64,000 nt of DNA from NCBI RefSeq assembly GCF_034522235.1, contig NZ_JAXHLN010000003.1:620001-684000 (forward strand), given 5' to 3'. The notes below the pieces were generated by a model, which ran no database searches, was not told where the DNA came from, and saw only the letters and a list, made by a program, of their open reading frames with translations. Positions 27,797 through 37,109 of the stretch are shown piece by piece. Made by a program: the position numbers and the translations under genes. Positions within the stretch are counted from its first letter, which is position 1. Every line of letters begins with the position of its first letter. The DNA comes from Thiohalophilus sp. Its GTDB lineage: Bacteria > Pseudomonadota > Gammaproteobacteria > UBA6429 > Thiohalophilaceae.

Positions 27797-28618
27797 ATGA
27801 GCTGGTGGGGCAAGGTTGTCGGCGGGACGTTCGGCTTCATGCTGGGCGGACCATTGGGCGCGCTGCTAGGCGGGGTGCTCGGCCATCAATTTGATCGGGG
27901 TCTGAACTTGCAGAGACAGCTCGGTGGTCCGTCTCGCCCGGGTGAGACGGAGCGGGTGCAGATGGCATTTTTCACCGCGTTGTTCTCTACCATGGGGCAC
28001 GTGGCCAAGGCCGACGGGCGGGTGAGTGAAGACGAGATCGAGATGGCCCGCGGGGTCATGCAGCAGATGCGCCTCGACGAGCAGCAAAAGCACGCCGCCA
28101 TCGAGCTGTTCAATCAGGGTAAGCAGCCCGACTTCGATCTGGATGGCGTGCTGGAGCAGTTCCGCCAGGAAGCGCGCCGGCGTCGCACGGTGTTGCAGAT
28201 GTTCATGGAGATCCTGATCCATGCCGCCTATGCCGACGGTGTCATGCACCCCACCGAACAGAACGTGCTGCGGCATATCGGTCAGCGGCTGGGCTTCAGC
28301 GGCAGCGCGTTCGAGCAACTGCTGCAAATGGTTCAGGCCCAGCGGCAATTCCACCAGCAACATGCCGGTGCCGGTGGTGGCGCCCAGGCAGGACGTCCCC
28401 CGGCCGAACAGTTAAAGCAGGCCTATGAACTGCTGGGCGTGAGTGAAAGTGCCAGCGATAGCGAGATCAAAAAAGCCTACCGGCGGCAGATGAACCAGCA
28501 CCACCCGGACAAACTGGTGGCCCGGGGCATGCCCGAGGAGATGATCAAGATCGCCAACGAAAAGACCCAGGAGATCAAGGAAGCCTACGAGCTGATCAAG
28601 AAATTACGCCAGCACTGA
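27797..28618 (+). CDS. djlA: DjlA, membrane-anchored co-chaperone
   Basis: A 273-residue DnaJ-like protein. A glycine-rich transmembrane segment (VVGGTFGFMLGGPLGALLGG) that allows dimerisation is followed by a TerB-like domain (residues about 60-180), a Gln/Gly linker and a C-terminal J domain with the HPD triad in MNQHHPDKL. This matches E. coli DjlA in order and length (271 residues). It stimulates DnaK at the inner membrane, and in some bacteria affects capsule regulation. It starts 5 bp after a repeat element. Confidence 0.94.
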   Translation: MSWWGKVVGGTFGFMLGGPLGALLGGVLGHQFDRGLNLQRQLGGPSRPGETERVQMAFFTALFSTMGHVAKADGRVSEDEIEMARGVMQQMRLDEQQKHAAIELFNQGKQPDFDLDGVLEQFRQEARRRRTVLQMFMEILIHAAYADGVMHPTEQNVLRHIGQRLGFSGSAFEQLLQMVQAQRQFHQQHAGAGGGAQAGRPPAEQLKQAYELLGVSESASDSEIKKAYRRQMNQHHPDKLVARGMPEEMIKIANEKTQEIKEAYELIKKLRQH

Positions 28619-29106
28619 AATAGCTTGCGCGCATTTGAGAAATAAAAGCAAACCACCAAGACGCCAAGACACGAAGAAAATAAATATTTGAACACTTCGT
28701 GTCTTGGTGTCTTCGTGGTTAATATCTTTCACCGTACCGCACGGCCTGTCGCGCCAGAGGCGCTCCTACAATAGATGTTTTTCCTCGGAACTCGTAACTG
28801 CCTCCGCAGGACGCGCGGACCCGGGTAGGCCCGATATAGCGAAGCGGTATCGGGCATTTTTCGGGTTGCCGGACACCGCTATGCTATGTCCGGCCTACCA
28901 ACTGTGAAATAAAAGCAAACCACGAAGACACCAAGACACGAAGAAGAATATTGTTTAAACCTTTGTGTCCTCTGTGGTGAGACAAGCATGGCTGGTCCTG
29001 AACACTATTGTGAAATAAAACAACTGCAACACATAAAATCTCGAAGGATTTAATATTGATTTTACTTCGTGTCTTGGTGTCTTGGTGTCTTCGTGGTTAA
29101 GATTTT
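28619..29106. repeat. repeat-filled gap: two family C hairpins, one BIME-like REP pair, one C arm
   Basis: No gene is seen. Family C hairpins (ACCACCAAGACGCC facing CTTGGTGTCTTCGTGG) occupy 28659-28726 and 28917-28982, and a right arm alone 29066-29101. Between them, 28825-28898 is a REP pair: GTAGGCCCGATA/TATCGGGC and GCCGGACA/TGTCCGGCCTAC, headed by GTAG at both ends. Confidence 0.85.
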
Positions 29107-29574
29107 TCAGCCGAAGTACCGCCCGCCGCTGGCAATGGCCACAGTAATAAGCCCCAGCAGGGTATTCAGTCCCACCAGCATCCGGATCTGGCCGAGCTTC
29201 TGGCCGCCGGTCGGCCAGTCCTGGCTGAGAACGGCCTGCTTGAGCCGACGATAGGGGGCAAAGAAGACATGCAGGTAGATCAGGATCATGATGATGCCGA
29301 GGGCGTTCATCAGGTGGACATAGATCGGGGCGCTGGCAAAGCCGCCGAACATGGCAAACAGCATCCAGTAGCCGGTCAATGGCAGCAGAATGACAGACGC
29401 CCAGACCCAGGGAAAGAACTTGCCAAAGGTGCCAACCCAGAGGGTCAGGCGTACCGGCGGTTCCAGTTGCGTGGCGGCTACCGGGCGCAGGCACATATAG
29501 GCAAAAAACATCCCGCCGACCCAGATGACGGCGGCGAGCAGGTGAAGGGCAATCAAGATACTGTTCATATTCAT
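29107..29574 (-). CDS. CopD-like membrane protein
   Basis: The 155-residue protein has four predicted transmembrane helices and begins with SILIALHLLAAVIWVGGMFF, which matches the CopD-domain pattern (HxxAxxxWxGG). The last helix includes GLNTLLGLITVAIASGGRYFG. CopD-domain proteins occur in copper resistance and in some heme-linked membrane redox proteins. It is the outermost member of the copper-related region here. It stands alone, with repeats on both sides. Confidence 0.75.
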   Translation of the reverse strand: MNMNSILIALHLLAAVIWVGGMFFAYMCLRPVAATQLEPPVRLTLWVGTFGKFFPWVWASVILLPLTGYWMLFAMFGGFASAPIYVHLMNALGIIMILIYLHVFFAPYRRLKQAVLSQDWPTGGQKLGQIRMLVGLNTLLGLITVAIASGGRYFG

Positions 29575-29601
29575 ATTTCTGACCTCGTTATTTATAAATT
29601 A

Positions 29602-29702
29602 TTAACGCAGAGGCAAAGGGCGCAATGTTGAATTTTAAATTTTGAATGTTGAATTGTGAGTTTGTACTTAATTCAAAACTCAACATTCAACATTCAAAAT
29701 TA
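29602..29702. repeat. family B start plus family D inverted repeat
   Basis: A short TTAACGCAGAGGC arm leads into facing TTGAATGTTGAATTGTG and AAACTCAACATTCAACATTC arms. The end overlaps the stop codon of the following gene. Confidence 0.8.
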
Positions 29703-30494
29703 TCTCGCCGCTTCCTCGCCGAGCGCCTGATTATCCAGCCAGCGGCTGACCCGTTTCACCATTGTATCGGCCATGCCGTTGAAGAAATGGTCGGCGCCTT
29801 CGATCTCAACCTGGCGGTAGTTATTGTTGCCGGCCCGGGCGGCGCCTGTGGCGCGCTGTTTGACCGAAGCCATCACGCCTTCCAGATCCCGGCTGCCGTA
29901 GAGATCGAGCACCGGAATGGTGATCTTCTCCAGGTTGTGGGCGTTGTCCATTTTATCGATTTTGCTCTGATTCATGCCAATACCGACGAATCCCCGGACA
30001 GGATGATCGGGATTGCTGGCCAGATAGTGGGTGCTCATGGCGGCGCCCATGCTGTGGGCGAGGATGACGATATTCTCGATCCCCTGTTCGCGCAGGTAGG
30101 CGATCGCCGCCTCGAAGCGGGGCGCGACCTCGGCGAACAGCGGTTCATAGTCCCGGGCGTCGGCCTGGTTTTCGAGAATGGGCATCTGGACAGACAGGGT
30201 CATCCAGCCGTGGTCCGGTAACCGGCTGCGCAGCGGATGGATAACTTCCGGCCAGTTCGGATGGGCGCCGATGCCATGGACGACGATGGCGGCCCCTTTG
30301 GCTTTTTCGGTGGTGTGTTCGGTGGCCAGCGCCAGCACCGGCTCGTCGCGGGGTTCCAGCCAGATCGCCTCGCCGACCATCAATGTATCGACGATCTGAT
30401 CGGCCCAGCGCTGTTCCTTGGCCTTGTCCGAGGCTGACAGCGGCGAACTGATCAGCGCGATACTTATTAATAGGGTGGTACACAATCCGCGCAT
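29700..30494 (-). CDS. secreted alpha/beta-hydrolase-like DUF3530 protein
   Basis: A 264-residue protein with a signal peptide ([20 protein letters not shown]) and an alpha/beta-hydrolase core: nucleophile motif AHSMGAA (GxSxG-like, near residue 146), and a late [10 protein letters not shown] with the possible catalytic His. It matches the DUF3530 type of periplasmic proteins, whose activity is not established. Its stop codon (29700) lies at the edge of a repeat element, so the element seems to have inserted at the very 3' end. It is divergent from rpe. A strong GC hairpin without T-run (30532-30556) lies between them. Confidence 0.75.
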   Translation of the reverse strand: MRGLCTTLLISIALISSPLSASDKAKEQRWADQIVDTLMVGEAIWLEPRDEPVLALATEHTTEKAKGAAIVVHGIGAHPNWPEVIHPLRSRLPDHGWMTLSVQMPILENQADARDYEPLFAEVAPRFEAAIAYLREQGIENIVILAHSMGAAMSTHYLASNPDHPVRGFVGIGMNQSKIDKMDNAHNLEKITIPVLDLYGSRDLEGVMASVKQRATGAARAGNNNYRQVEIEGADHFFNGMADTMVKRVSRWLDNQALGEEAAR

Positions 30495-30693
30495 GGTAAT
30501 CCCTTGTAATCAGAGAGGTTTTGTTTCCGGGCCCGCCCGGGGAAATGCCGGGCGGGGCGCAAATCCGCAGTCATGTTGCCACAAAAGGCTGAAAAATCCG
30601 ATCCGATCAGGTAAAGTCTGCGGTTCATTTTTCAGCAGGTCGCGTCACGGCGCGAGCGACGACACTTTAAATTACAAGCGAAGAGGCGAACCT

Positions 30694-31383
30694 ATGGCCG
30701 ATTATCAAATTGCCCCGTCCATCCTGTCCGCGGATTTTGCCCGCCTGGGCGAGGAAGTGGACAACGTACTGAAAGCCGGTGCAGACATTGTCCATTTTGA
30801 TGTCATGGACAACCATTACGTGCCCAACCTGACCATCGGCCCGCTGGTTTGCGAAGCCCTGCGCAAGCATGGTGTGACCGCGCCCATTGACGTGCATCTG
30901 ATGGTCAAGCCGGTGGATCGGATTATTCCCGACTTCGCCGAAGCCGGCGCCACCTACATTACCTTCCATCCGGAAGCCTCCGATCATATCGATCGTTCCC
31001 TGCAGCTGGTGCGCGAAAGCGGCTGTAAATCCGGTCTGGTATTCAACCCGGCCACGCCGCTGGATTATCTCAAGCATGTCATGGACAAGGTCGACATGGT
31101 CCTGCTGATGTCGGTCAACCCCGGCTTTGGCGGCCAGTCCTTCATCCCGGCCACCCTCGACAAGCTGCGTGAAGCACGCAAACTGATCGACGAATCCGGT
31201 TATGACATCCAGCTGGAAGTCGATGGCGGCGTCAAGGCCGACAATATCCGCGAAATCGCGGCAGCGGGCGCGGATACCTTTGTCTCCGGCTCGGCAATTT
31301 TCGGCAAGGGCCAGGATTCCGATCCCAACCGCTATGATTCCATCATCAAACAAATGCGGGAAGAACTGGCCAAGGCCGGTTAA
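30694..31383 (+). CDS. rpe: ribulose-phosphate 3-epimerase
   Basis: Interconverts ribulose-5-phosphate and xylulose-5-phosphate in the pentose phosphate and Calvin cycles. The 229-residue TIM-barrel protein shows the family motifs [32 protein letters not shown], the metal-binding His and Asp in [17 protein letters not shown] and [11 protein letters not shown]. The ATG at 30694 with upstream GAAGAGG is chosen; the longer frame to 30418 overlaps the divergent gene region and is not needed. It heads the rpe-gph-trpE cluster typical of gammaproteobacteria. Confidence 0.96.
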   Translation: MADYQIAPSILSADFARLGEEVDNVLKAGADIVHFDVMDNHYVPNLTIGPLVCEALRKHGVTAPIDVHLMVKPVDRIIPDFAEAGATYITFHPEASDHIDRSLQLVRESGCKSGLVFNPATPLDYLKHVMDKVDMVLLMSVNPGFGGQSFIPATLDKLREARKLIDESGYDIQLEVDGGVKADNIREIAAAGADTFVSGSAIFGKGQDSDPNRYDSIIKQMREELAKAG

Positions 31384-31400
31384 TCATAGGGCGGATGATG

Positions 31401-31518
31401 TAACGCAGAGTTCGCAGAGGCGCAGAGGCGCAGAGAAATTAATTGTTTTGTGCTGATTCTAAAGCATATTATTCTATTCTCCTCCGCGTCTCTGCGACTC
31501 CGCGCCCTCTGCGTTTTT
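31401..31518. repeat. empty family B inverted repeat between rpe and gph
   Basis: TAACGCAGAGTTCGCAGAGG-type left arm and CTCCGCGTCTCTGCGACTCC-type right arm with a terminal CTCTGCGTTTTT, about 50 bp of AT-rich core, no ORF. The right end lies 15 bp before the gph ATG. Confidence 0.9.
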
Positions 31519-31533
31519 ATGCAGGAATCTAAA

Positions 31534-32223
31534 ATGTTGAAGAAGCCGGAAATGGTACTGATTGATGTGGACGGCACGCTGGTGGACAGTGTGCCGGATC
31601 TTGCATATTGCGCGGACGAGATGATGAAACAGCTCGGCATGCCGGAACATGGCGAGCCGAAGGTGCGCCATTGGGTCGGTAACGGCGTCGAGCGTCTGGT
31701 GCGTCGCGCGTTGATTGGCCGGCTCGACGGCGAGCCGGACGAGGCACTGTTCGACAAAGCCTATCCGATCTATCTGGAACTGTATGCCGAAAATACCAGC
31801 AAGCGCAGCAAGGCGTATCCGGGCGTCAAGGAGGGGCTGGAGTATCTCAAGCAGGCCGGTTACCGGCTGGGTTGTGTGACCAACAAGGCGGAGCAGTTCA
31901 CTGTGCCGCTGCTCAAGACGCTTGGTCTGTACGATTATTTCGAGATCGTGGTCAGCGGTGACACCCTGCCGAAGAAAAAGCCCGACCCCCTGCCGCTGTT
32001 GCATGTGGCGGACTTTTTCGGGGTCAAACCGGAAAAGGCACTGATGATCGGCGATTCGGTCAGCGACGTCACCGCCGCGCGGGCCGCCGGTTTCCAGATT
32101 GTCTGCATGAGCTATGGCTACAACCATGGCGTGGATATCCGCGAGGCCAACCCCGACGCGGTGATCGACTCCATGGCCGAACTGCCCGATTTACTCAAAC
32201 AGGCGGCGCGTGGCGCGGCCTGA
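31534..32223 (+). CDS. gph: phosphoglycolate phosphatase
   Basis: A 229-residue HAD-superfamily phosphatase that dephosphorylates 2-phosphoglycolate, the product of RuBisCO oxygenation. The four HAD motifs are visible: LIDVDGTLVDS (motif 1), VTNK (motif 2), KPDPLPLL (motif 3) and IGDSVSDVTAA (motif 4). The ATG at 31534 follows a CAGGA site; the longer frame includes the upstream repeat arm and is rejected. It lies directly before the trp genes, as in Pseudomonas. In this autotroph it would also serve photorespiratory salvage. Confidence 0.95.
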   Translation: MLKKPEMVLIDVDGTLVDSVPDLAYCADEMMKQLGMPEHGEPKVRHWVGNGVERLVRRALIGRLDGEPDEALFDKAYPIYLELYAENTSKRSKAYPGVKEGLEYLKQAGYRLGCVTNKAEQFTVPLLKTLGLYDYFEIVVSGDTLPKKKPDPLPLLHVADFFGVKPEKALMIGDSVSDVTAARAAGFQIVCMSYGYNHGVDIREANPDAVIDSMAELPDLLKQAARGAA

Positions 32224-32236
32224 CTGTGACCTGAAG

Positions 32237-32284
32237 ATGCAACGCCGCATGAACAATACCATTAACCGATGGCGCCACTGGTGA
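32237..32284 (+). CDS. trpL: candidate trp leader peptide (trpL)
   Basis: A 15-codon ORF (MQRRMNNTINRWRHW; a second in-frame ATG at 32249 gives 11 codons) ends with two Trp codons, at 32270 and 32279, two codons apart and directly before the TGA stop. It lies 52 bp before trpE. Trp codons are rare, so two in the last five residues of a short ORF before trpE fits transcription attenuation. No strong ribosome-binding site is visible, which lowers confidence. Confidence 0.55.
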   Translation: MQRRMNNTINRWRHW

Positions 32285-32303
32285 GGCAGTGACTCCGGTT
32301 TTT
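32271..32303 (+). terminator. candidate trp attenuator hairpin
   Basis: An imperfect stem (GG.G.CACTG pairing with CAGTG.C.CC around GTGAGG) is followed by GGTTTTT at 32297-32303. It overlaps the leader peptide stop, as expected for ribosome-position-dependent termination. The stem is short, so efficiency is uncertain. Confidence 0.4.
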
Positions 32304-32336
32304 GGTATATGATGGCAACTCTTCAGGTGACAGTTT

Positions 32337-33821
32337 ATGAACGAGACACAATTTCAGGCGTACGCCAAACAGGGCTATAACCGCGTCCCGCTGGTGCGGG
32401 AAGTGCTGGCCGATCTCGACACCCCCTTGAGCACCTATCTCAAGCTGGCCGACGGCCCCTACAGCTATTTGTTCGAATCAGTGCAGGGCGGCGAGAAATG
32501 GGGCCGCTATTCCATTATCGGCCTGCCCTGCCAGACGGTTCTGCGCATTCACGGCCACGATATTCGTCTCTACCACAACAGTGAGATTATCGAACAGGAA
32601 CAGGCCGATGATCCGCTGGCCTGGATCGAAGCCTTTTATGCCCGCTACCGGGTCTTCGAGGACGACCGCTTGCCGCGCTTCAATGGTGGCCTGGTCGGTT
32701 ACTTTGGCTACGACACGATTCGCTACATCGAGCCGCGGCTGGCAAACTGTCCCAACGACGACGCGCTGGAACTGCCGGATATCCTGCTGATGGTCTCCGA
32801 CGAGATCGTGGTGTTCGATAATCTCTCCGGCAAGCTCTATGTCGTGCTGTATGTCGATCCAGGTCAGAGCGGGGCCTATCAACAGGGACAAACGCGGCTG
32901 GATCAGTTGATCGCCCGTTTGCAGCAAACGCCGCCCCGGCCTGCCAAAACCCGTTCGCTGAAGGTCCATGAAGACGATTTTATCTCCGGCTTCACCCAGG
33001 CGGGCTTCGAGTCGGCGGTGGAAAAGGCCAAGCAGTACATTATCGACGGCGATGTGATGCAAGTCGTCCTGTCGCAGCGCCTGTCGATTCCCTACGAGGC
33101 ACAGCCGCTGGATCTGTATCGCGCCCTGCGCAGCCTCAATCCCTCGCCCTATATGTTCTATCTGGATCTGGACGATTTTCACATCGTCGGCTCCTCGCCG
33201 GAGATCCTGGTGCGGGTGGAAGACGAGACTGTCACCGTGCGCCCGATTGCCGGCACCCGCCCGCGCGGCAAGACCGACGAGGCGGATCGGGCTTTGGAAG
33301 CCGAACTGCTGGCCGATCCCAAGGAGCGGGCAGAGCACCTGATGTTGATCGATCTGGGGCGTAACGATGTCGGTCGCATTGCCGAGACCGGCAGCGTCAG
33401 AGTGACCGAAAACATGGCCGTGGAGCGTTATTCGCACGTCATGCATATCGTCTCCAACGTCACCGGCAAAATCAAAGCCGGCATGTCCAACATGGACGTG
33501 CTGCGCGCGACTTTCCCGGCCGGTACCGTCTCCGGCGCGCCCAAAATTCGCGCCATGGAGATCATCGACGAGCTCGAACCGGTCAAGCGCGGCGTCTACG
33601 CCGGCGCGGTGGGGTATCTGTCCTGGTCCGGCAACATGGACACCGCCATCGCCATCCGCACCGCCGTAATCAAGGACAAACAACTGCACATCCAGGCCGG
33701 CGCCGGCATCGTCCACGACTCCGTCCCGCGCAACGAATGGGACGAAACCATGAACAAAGGCCGGGCCATCTTCCGCGCCGTCGCCCTCGCCGAAGCCGGC
33801 CTGGACGGGGCGCATAGATAA
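32337..33821 (+). CDS. trpE: anthranilate synthase component I
   Basis: A 494-residue large subunit that converts chorismate to anthranilate with ammonia supplied by TrpG. The chorismate-binding core shows [11 protein letters not shown]-like and SPEILVRVE segments, then [24 protein letters not shown] and the C-terminal [19 protein letters not shown] and [10 protein letters not shown]. It is preceded by a candidate leader peptide and attenuator. Between it and trpG sits a repeat element carrying a GxxExxY gene, which is not part of the pathway. Confidence 0.97.
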   Translation: MNETQFQAYAKQGYNRVPLVREVLADLDTPLSTYLKLADGPYSYLFESVQGGEKWGRYSIIGLPCQTVLRIHGHDIRLYHNSEIIEQEQADDPLAWIEAFYARYRVFEDDRLPRFNGGLVGYFGYDTIRYIEPRLANCPNDDALELPDILLMVSDEIVVFDNLSGKLYVVLYVDPGQSGAYQQGQTRLDQLIARLQQTPPRPAKTRSLKVHEDDFISGFTQAGFESAVEKAKQYIIDGDVMQVVLSQRLSIPYEAQPLDLYRALRSLNPSPYMFYLDLDDFHIVGSSPEILVRVEDETVTVRPIAGTRPRGKTDEADRALEAELLADPKERAEHLMLIDLGRNDVGRIAETGSVRVTENMAVERYSHVMHIVSNVTGKIKAGMSNMDVLRATFPAGTVSGAPKIRAMEIIDELEPVKRGVYAGAVGYLSWSGNMDTAIAIRTAVIKDKQLHIQAGAGIVHDSVPRNEWDETMNKGRAIFRAVALAEAGLDGAHR

Positions 33822-33831
33822 GGCGGTGTAT

Positions 33832-34309
33832 TTAACGCGGAGGGCGCGGAGGCGCGGAGACGCGGAGGAAATAAAATGCAAAGGAGATGCAAATGCACGA
33901 AAATGAGATTGCAGGAGAAATAATCGGTGCGGCGATTGAAGTACATCGTGTACTGGGCCCCGGGTTACTGGAATCGGCGTATCATGAATGTCTGAAACAT
34001 GAATTTGGGATTCGAGGTATCGGATATGAGTCAGAGGTTCCAATTCCCTTGAAATACAAGGGTATCGTGGTTGATCAGGTTTATAGAGCTGACTTTATGG
34101 TGGATAACAAGGTGATTATCGAGCTGAAATCGCTGGAGGAAATTAAAGATATACATAAATCTCAGGTTCTGACCTATCTAAGGCTGACAGGCAGAAAATT
34201 GGGATTACTTATTAATTTCAGGACGTCATTGATTAAGAACGGTATATATCGTGTTGCAAATAAATTGTAGTTCTCCGCGTCTCCGCGACTCCGCGTCCTC
34301 TGCGTTTTT
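33832..34309. mobile_element. family B inverted-repeat element carrying a GxxExxY gene
   Basis: The left arm (33832-33870: TTAACGCGGAGGGCGCGGAG and on) and the right arm (34271-34309: TTCTCCGCGTCTCCGCGACT ... CTCTGCGTTTTT) have the same polarity and ends as empty family B hairpins at 22052 and 31401. Here a 378-bp gene fills the core. Mobility is inferred; no target duplication could be identified with certainty. Confidence 0.65.
33893..34270 (+). CDS. GxxExxY protein, PD-(D/E)XK-like
   Basis: This 125-residue protein is clearly homologous to the one at 13355: GPGLLESAYHECL (GxxExxY), a D...ExK pair in YRADFMVDNKVIIELKS, and VLTYLRLTGRKLGLLINF. AAGGAG at 33881-33886 selects the ATG at 33893 over one two codons earlier. 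It interrupts the trpE-trpG junction and has lower GC than the trp genes. The enclosing arms are of family B, while those of the other copy are family C, so the gene is found with different repeat families. Function unknown; a nuclease role in element mobility is a hypothesis. Confidence 0.85.
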   Translation: MHENEIAGEIIGAAIEVHRVLGPGLLESAYHECLKHEFGIRGIGYESEVPIPLKYKGIVVDQVYRADFMVDNKVIIELKSLEEIKDIHKSQVLTYLRLTGRKLGLLINFRTSLIKNGIYRVANKL

Positions 34310-34324
34310 CGCAGGGAGTATTCT

Positions 34325-34912
34325 ATGTTGCTGATGATAGACAATTACGATTCGTTTACCTACAACCTGGTTCAGTACTTCGGGGAGCTGGGCGTGGAGG
34401 TGCGGGTTTATCGTAATGACCAGATTACGCTGGATGAGATTGCCGAATTGAAACCGGCGTACCTGGTGATCTCGCCGGGCCCCTGTACGCCCAACGAGGC
34501 GGGGGTGTCGGTGGAGGCGATTCGCCGCTTCGCCGGCAAGCTGCCCATTCTGGGCGTCTGTCTCGGCCACCAGGCCATCGGCCAGGCCTTTGGCGGCAAG
34601 GTGGTACACGCCGGCAGCATCATGCACGGCAAGACCTCGATGATCCATCATTATGATATCGGGGTATTTAAAGGGCTGCCCAACCCGCTGGAGGCGACCC
34701 GTTACCATTCGCTGGTGATTGAGAAAAATTCATTGCCGGATTGCCTGGAAGTGACCGCCTGGACCCGACAGGACAATGGTGATCTGGATGAGATCATGGG
34801 TGTACGGCATAAAGAACTGGCGATCGAGGGGATCCAGTTCCACCCCGAGTCGATCCTGACCGAACACGGTCATGATATGTTACGGAACTTTCTGGAACAG
34901 AACCGAAGATAA
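34325..34912 (+). CDS. trpG: anthranilate synthase component II (glutamine amidotransferase)
   Basis: A 195-residue class I glutamine amidotransferase that supplies ammonia to TrpE. The nucleophile is C79 in [11 protein letters not shown], and the catalytic His and Glu appear in IQFHPESIL. The start [21 protein letters not shown] is canonical for TrpG/PabA. The gene starts 15 bp after the right arm of the GxxExxY element, whose GCAGGGAG tail acts as ribosome-binding site. It may also serve as PabA. Confidence 0.96.
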   Translation: MLLMIDNYDSFTYNLVQYFGELGVEVRVYRNDQITLDEIAELKPAYLVISPGPCTPNEAGVSVEAIRRFAGKLPILGVCLGHQAIGQAFGGKVVHAGSIMHGKTSMIHHYDIGVFKGLPNPLEATRYHSLVIEKNSLPDCLEVTAWTRQDNGDLDEIMGVRHKELAIEGIQFHPESILTEHGHDMLRNFLEQNRR

Positions 34913-34918
34913 GTTTTA

Positions 34919-35093
34919 GCGCAGAGACGTTTATGCCCGTTGTTTGGGTGCAGAGATATAATTTTGAATGTTGAATTTTAAATTATGAATTACGGCCATG
35001 GCTTTTAATTCAAAATTCAAAACTTAAAATTCAACATTAAGCGTTACTTCGCGTCCTCTGCACCCAAACAACGGGCATAAACGCCTCTGCGGT
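34919..35093. repeat. nested inverted repeat (B outer, D inner) between trpG and trpD
   Basis: Outer arms share 28 identical bases (34928-34955 against the complement of 35056-35083), which begin CGTTTATGCCCGTTGTTTGG and are flanked by GCAGAG units. Inside lies a family D element with TTGAATGTTGAATTT facing AAAATTCAACATTAAG. No ORF. Confidence 0.95.
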
Positions 35094-35121
35094 AAATATC
35101 AATTAAAAACGGGATATTGAA

Positions 35122-36141
35122 ATGGATATGACAGAAGCGATCAAGGCGGTAACTGAAAACCGCGACCTGACCGGCGAGGAGATGACGCAGGTGATGCGCC
35201 TGATCATGACCGGCGAGGCGACGCCGGCGCAGATCGGCGGTTTTCTGGTCGGGCTGCGCATGAAGGGTGAGATGGTGGACGAGATCGCCGCCGCCGCCGG
35301 CGTGATGCGTGAACTGGCCACCCGGGTCTCGGTTCAGGGCGAGCATCTGGTGGATACCTGCGGGACCGGTGGGGATGCAGCCAGTACCTTTAATATTTCC
35401 ACCGCCAGCGCCTTTGTGGTGGCGGCGGCCGGCGGGCAGGTGGCCAAGCACGGTAACCGGTCGGTTTCCAGCCAATGCGGCAGTGCGGATGTGCTGGAAG
35501 TTGCGGGCGTCAATCTGGACCTGATCCCTGAACAGGTGGCTCGCTGTGTCGACGAGGTCGGTGTGGGGTTCATGTTTGCGCCCAAACATCACAGCGCCAT
35601 GAAACACGCCATCGGTCCGCGCCGTGAGATGGGCGTGCGCACCATCTTTAACGTGCTCGGTCCGCTCACCAATCCGGCGGGCGCGCCGTACCAGGTGCTG
35701 GGCGTCTTCTCCGCGCAGTTGCTGGTGCCGCTGGCACAAGTGCTCAAAAAACTGGGCAGCAAACATGTGCTGGTTGTGCATGCCGAGGACGGCATGGACG
35801 AGATCAGTATCGGTGCGCCGACCCATGTGGCGGAACTGAAAGACGGCGAGGTCAGCAGCTATACCATCACTCCGGAACAGTTCGGCCTGCAGCGTGCGGA
35901 GGTGGCCACACTGAAAGTGGAGACTGCCGAAGAGTCGCTGGCGGTGATCAAAAACCTGCTGAATAACCAGCCCGGTCCGGCCCGGGATATCGTCCTGCTC
36001 AACGCCGGTGCGGCCATCTACGCCGCCGATCTGGTACCGACGCTGGAGGACGGCGTCAAACGTGCCGCCGAAGTCATCGCCGACGGTTCCGCCGCCGCCA
36101 AGCTCGACGAACTGGTGAAATTGTCCAAATCATTTTCATAA
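35122..36141 (+). CDS. trpD: anthranilate phosphoribosyltransferase
   Basis: A 339-residue enzyme that joins anthranilate and PRPP. Family motifs are clear: the PRPP/Mg site [50 protein letters not shown] with [20 protein letters not shown]. The ATG at 35122 lies 28 bp after the repeat right arm. Placement in trpG-trpD-trpC order is standard. Confidence 0.97.
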   Translation: MDMTEAIKAVTENRDLTGEEMTQVMRLIMTGEATPAQIGGFLVGLRMKGEMVDEIAAAAGVMRELATRVSVQGEHLVDTCGTGGDAASTFNISTASAFVVAAAGGQVAKHGNRSVSSQCGSADVLEVAGVNLDLIPEQVARCVDEVGVGFMFAPKHHSAMKHAIGPRREMGVRTIFNVLGPLTNPAGAPYQVLGVFSAQLLVPLAQVLKKLGSKHVLVVHAEDGMDEISIGAPTHVAELKDGEVSSYTITPEQFGLQRAEVATLKVETAEESLAVIKNLLNNQPGPARDIVLLNAGAAIYAADLVPTLEDGVKRAAEVIADGSAAAKLDELVKLSKSFS

Positions 36142-36180
36142 ATGCTTATTCAGCATAGAAGCCACAGAAAACGCAAAGTA

Positions 36181-36251
36181 ATGTTGAATGCTAAATGTTT
36201 AATGTTGAATTAGATGTGGCTCCGCAATTCAAAATTCAACATTCAAAATTA
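36181..36251. repeat. family D inverted repeat between trpD and trpC
   Basis: AATGTTGAATGCTAAATGTT faces AATTCAAAATTCAACATTC around a conserved centre AGATGTGGCTCCGC. Weak outer arms (CACAGAAAACGC and TTTTCGTTCTCTATGGTG) flank it. Confidence 0.85.
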
Positions 36252-36289
36252 TATTTTCGTTCTCTATGGTGAAAAATATAAATAGTGAA

Positions 36290-37087
36290 ATGAATAATAC
36301 TCCCGATATTTTAAAAAAAATCATCGACCGTAAACGGGACGAGGTAGCCGAACGCCAGGCGACAATTCCATTATCGCAACAGCAACAACGCGCGGCGGAG
36401 GCCTCGCCGGTACGGGACTTTATTCAGGCTATCGAACAGCGTCTGGCGAACAGTCAGCCGGCGGTGATCGCGGAGATCAAAAAAGCCTCGCCCAGCAAGG
36501 GCGTGATGCGCGACCCGTTCGTTCCGGCGGAGATTGCCCGCTCTTACGAGCAGGGCGGTGCTGCCTGCCTGTCGGTGTTGACCGATGTCGATTTTTTTCA
36601 GGGCAGTGACGAATTCCTGCAACAGGCGCGCGAGGCCTGCTCCCTGCCGGTGCTGCGCAAGGACTTCATGATCGACCCGTACCAGGTCTATGAGGCCCGC
36701 GCCATCGGCGCCGATTGTGTCTTGCTGATCGTCGCCGTGCTTGACGATACCCGGATGCGCGAGCTGCATGATCTGGCCCGTCAACTGGGTATGGCCGTGC
36801 TGGTGGAAGTGCATGATGCCGGGGAACTGCAGCGGGCCCTGAAACTCGAAACACCGTTGATCGGGATCAATAACCGTGACTTGCGGACCTTCGAGACCCG
36901 GCTGGAGACGACACTCGAACTGCTCGACGCGATCCCCGACGATCGCATCGTCGTCACCGAAAGCGGCATCCATACCCCCGACGATGTCAAACACCTGCGC
37001 GACAACGGCGTCCACACCTTCCTCGTCGGCGAAGCCTTCATGGTCGCCGAAGACCCCGGCACCCGGCTCAAGGCCCTGTTCGACTAA
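36290..37087 (+). CDS. trpC: indole-3-glycerol phosphate synthase
   Basis: A 265-residue TIM-barrel enzyme catalysing ring closure of CdRP to indole-3-glycerol phosphate. Motifs: [48 protein letters not shown] and [11 protein letters not shown]. The ATG at 36290 ([11 protein letters not shown]) gives the usual family start; an upstream ATG at 36266 lies partly in the repeat tail and is less likely. It ends the trp cluster; trpF, trpB and trpA are not in the window. Confidence 0.95.
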   Translation: MNNTPDILKKIIDRKRDEVAERQATIPLSQQQQRAAEASPVRDFIQAIEQRLANSQPAVIAEIKKASPSKGVMRDPFVPAEIARSYEQGGAACLSVLTDVDFFQGSDEFLQQAREACSLPVLRKDFMIDPYQVYEARAIGADCVLLIVAVLDDTRMRELHDLARQLGMAVLVEVHDAGELQRALKLETPLIGINNRDLRTFETRLETTLELLDAIPDDRIVVTESGIHTPDDVKHLRDNGVHTFLVGEAFMVAEDPGTRLKALFD

Positions 37088-37109
37088 TAAATAGATGGGA
37101 TTGTGAAAA

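Noticed and set aside
30532-30556. GC-rich hairpin between the DUF3530 gene and rpe as a terminator
   Set aside because: No T-run follows on either strand, and both adjacent genes read away from it.
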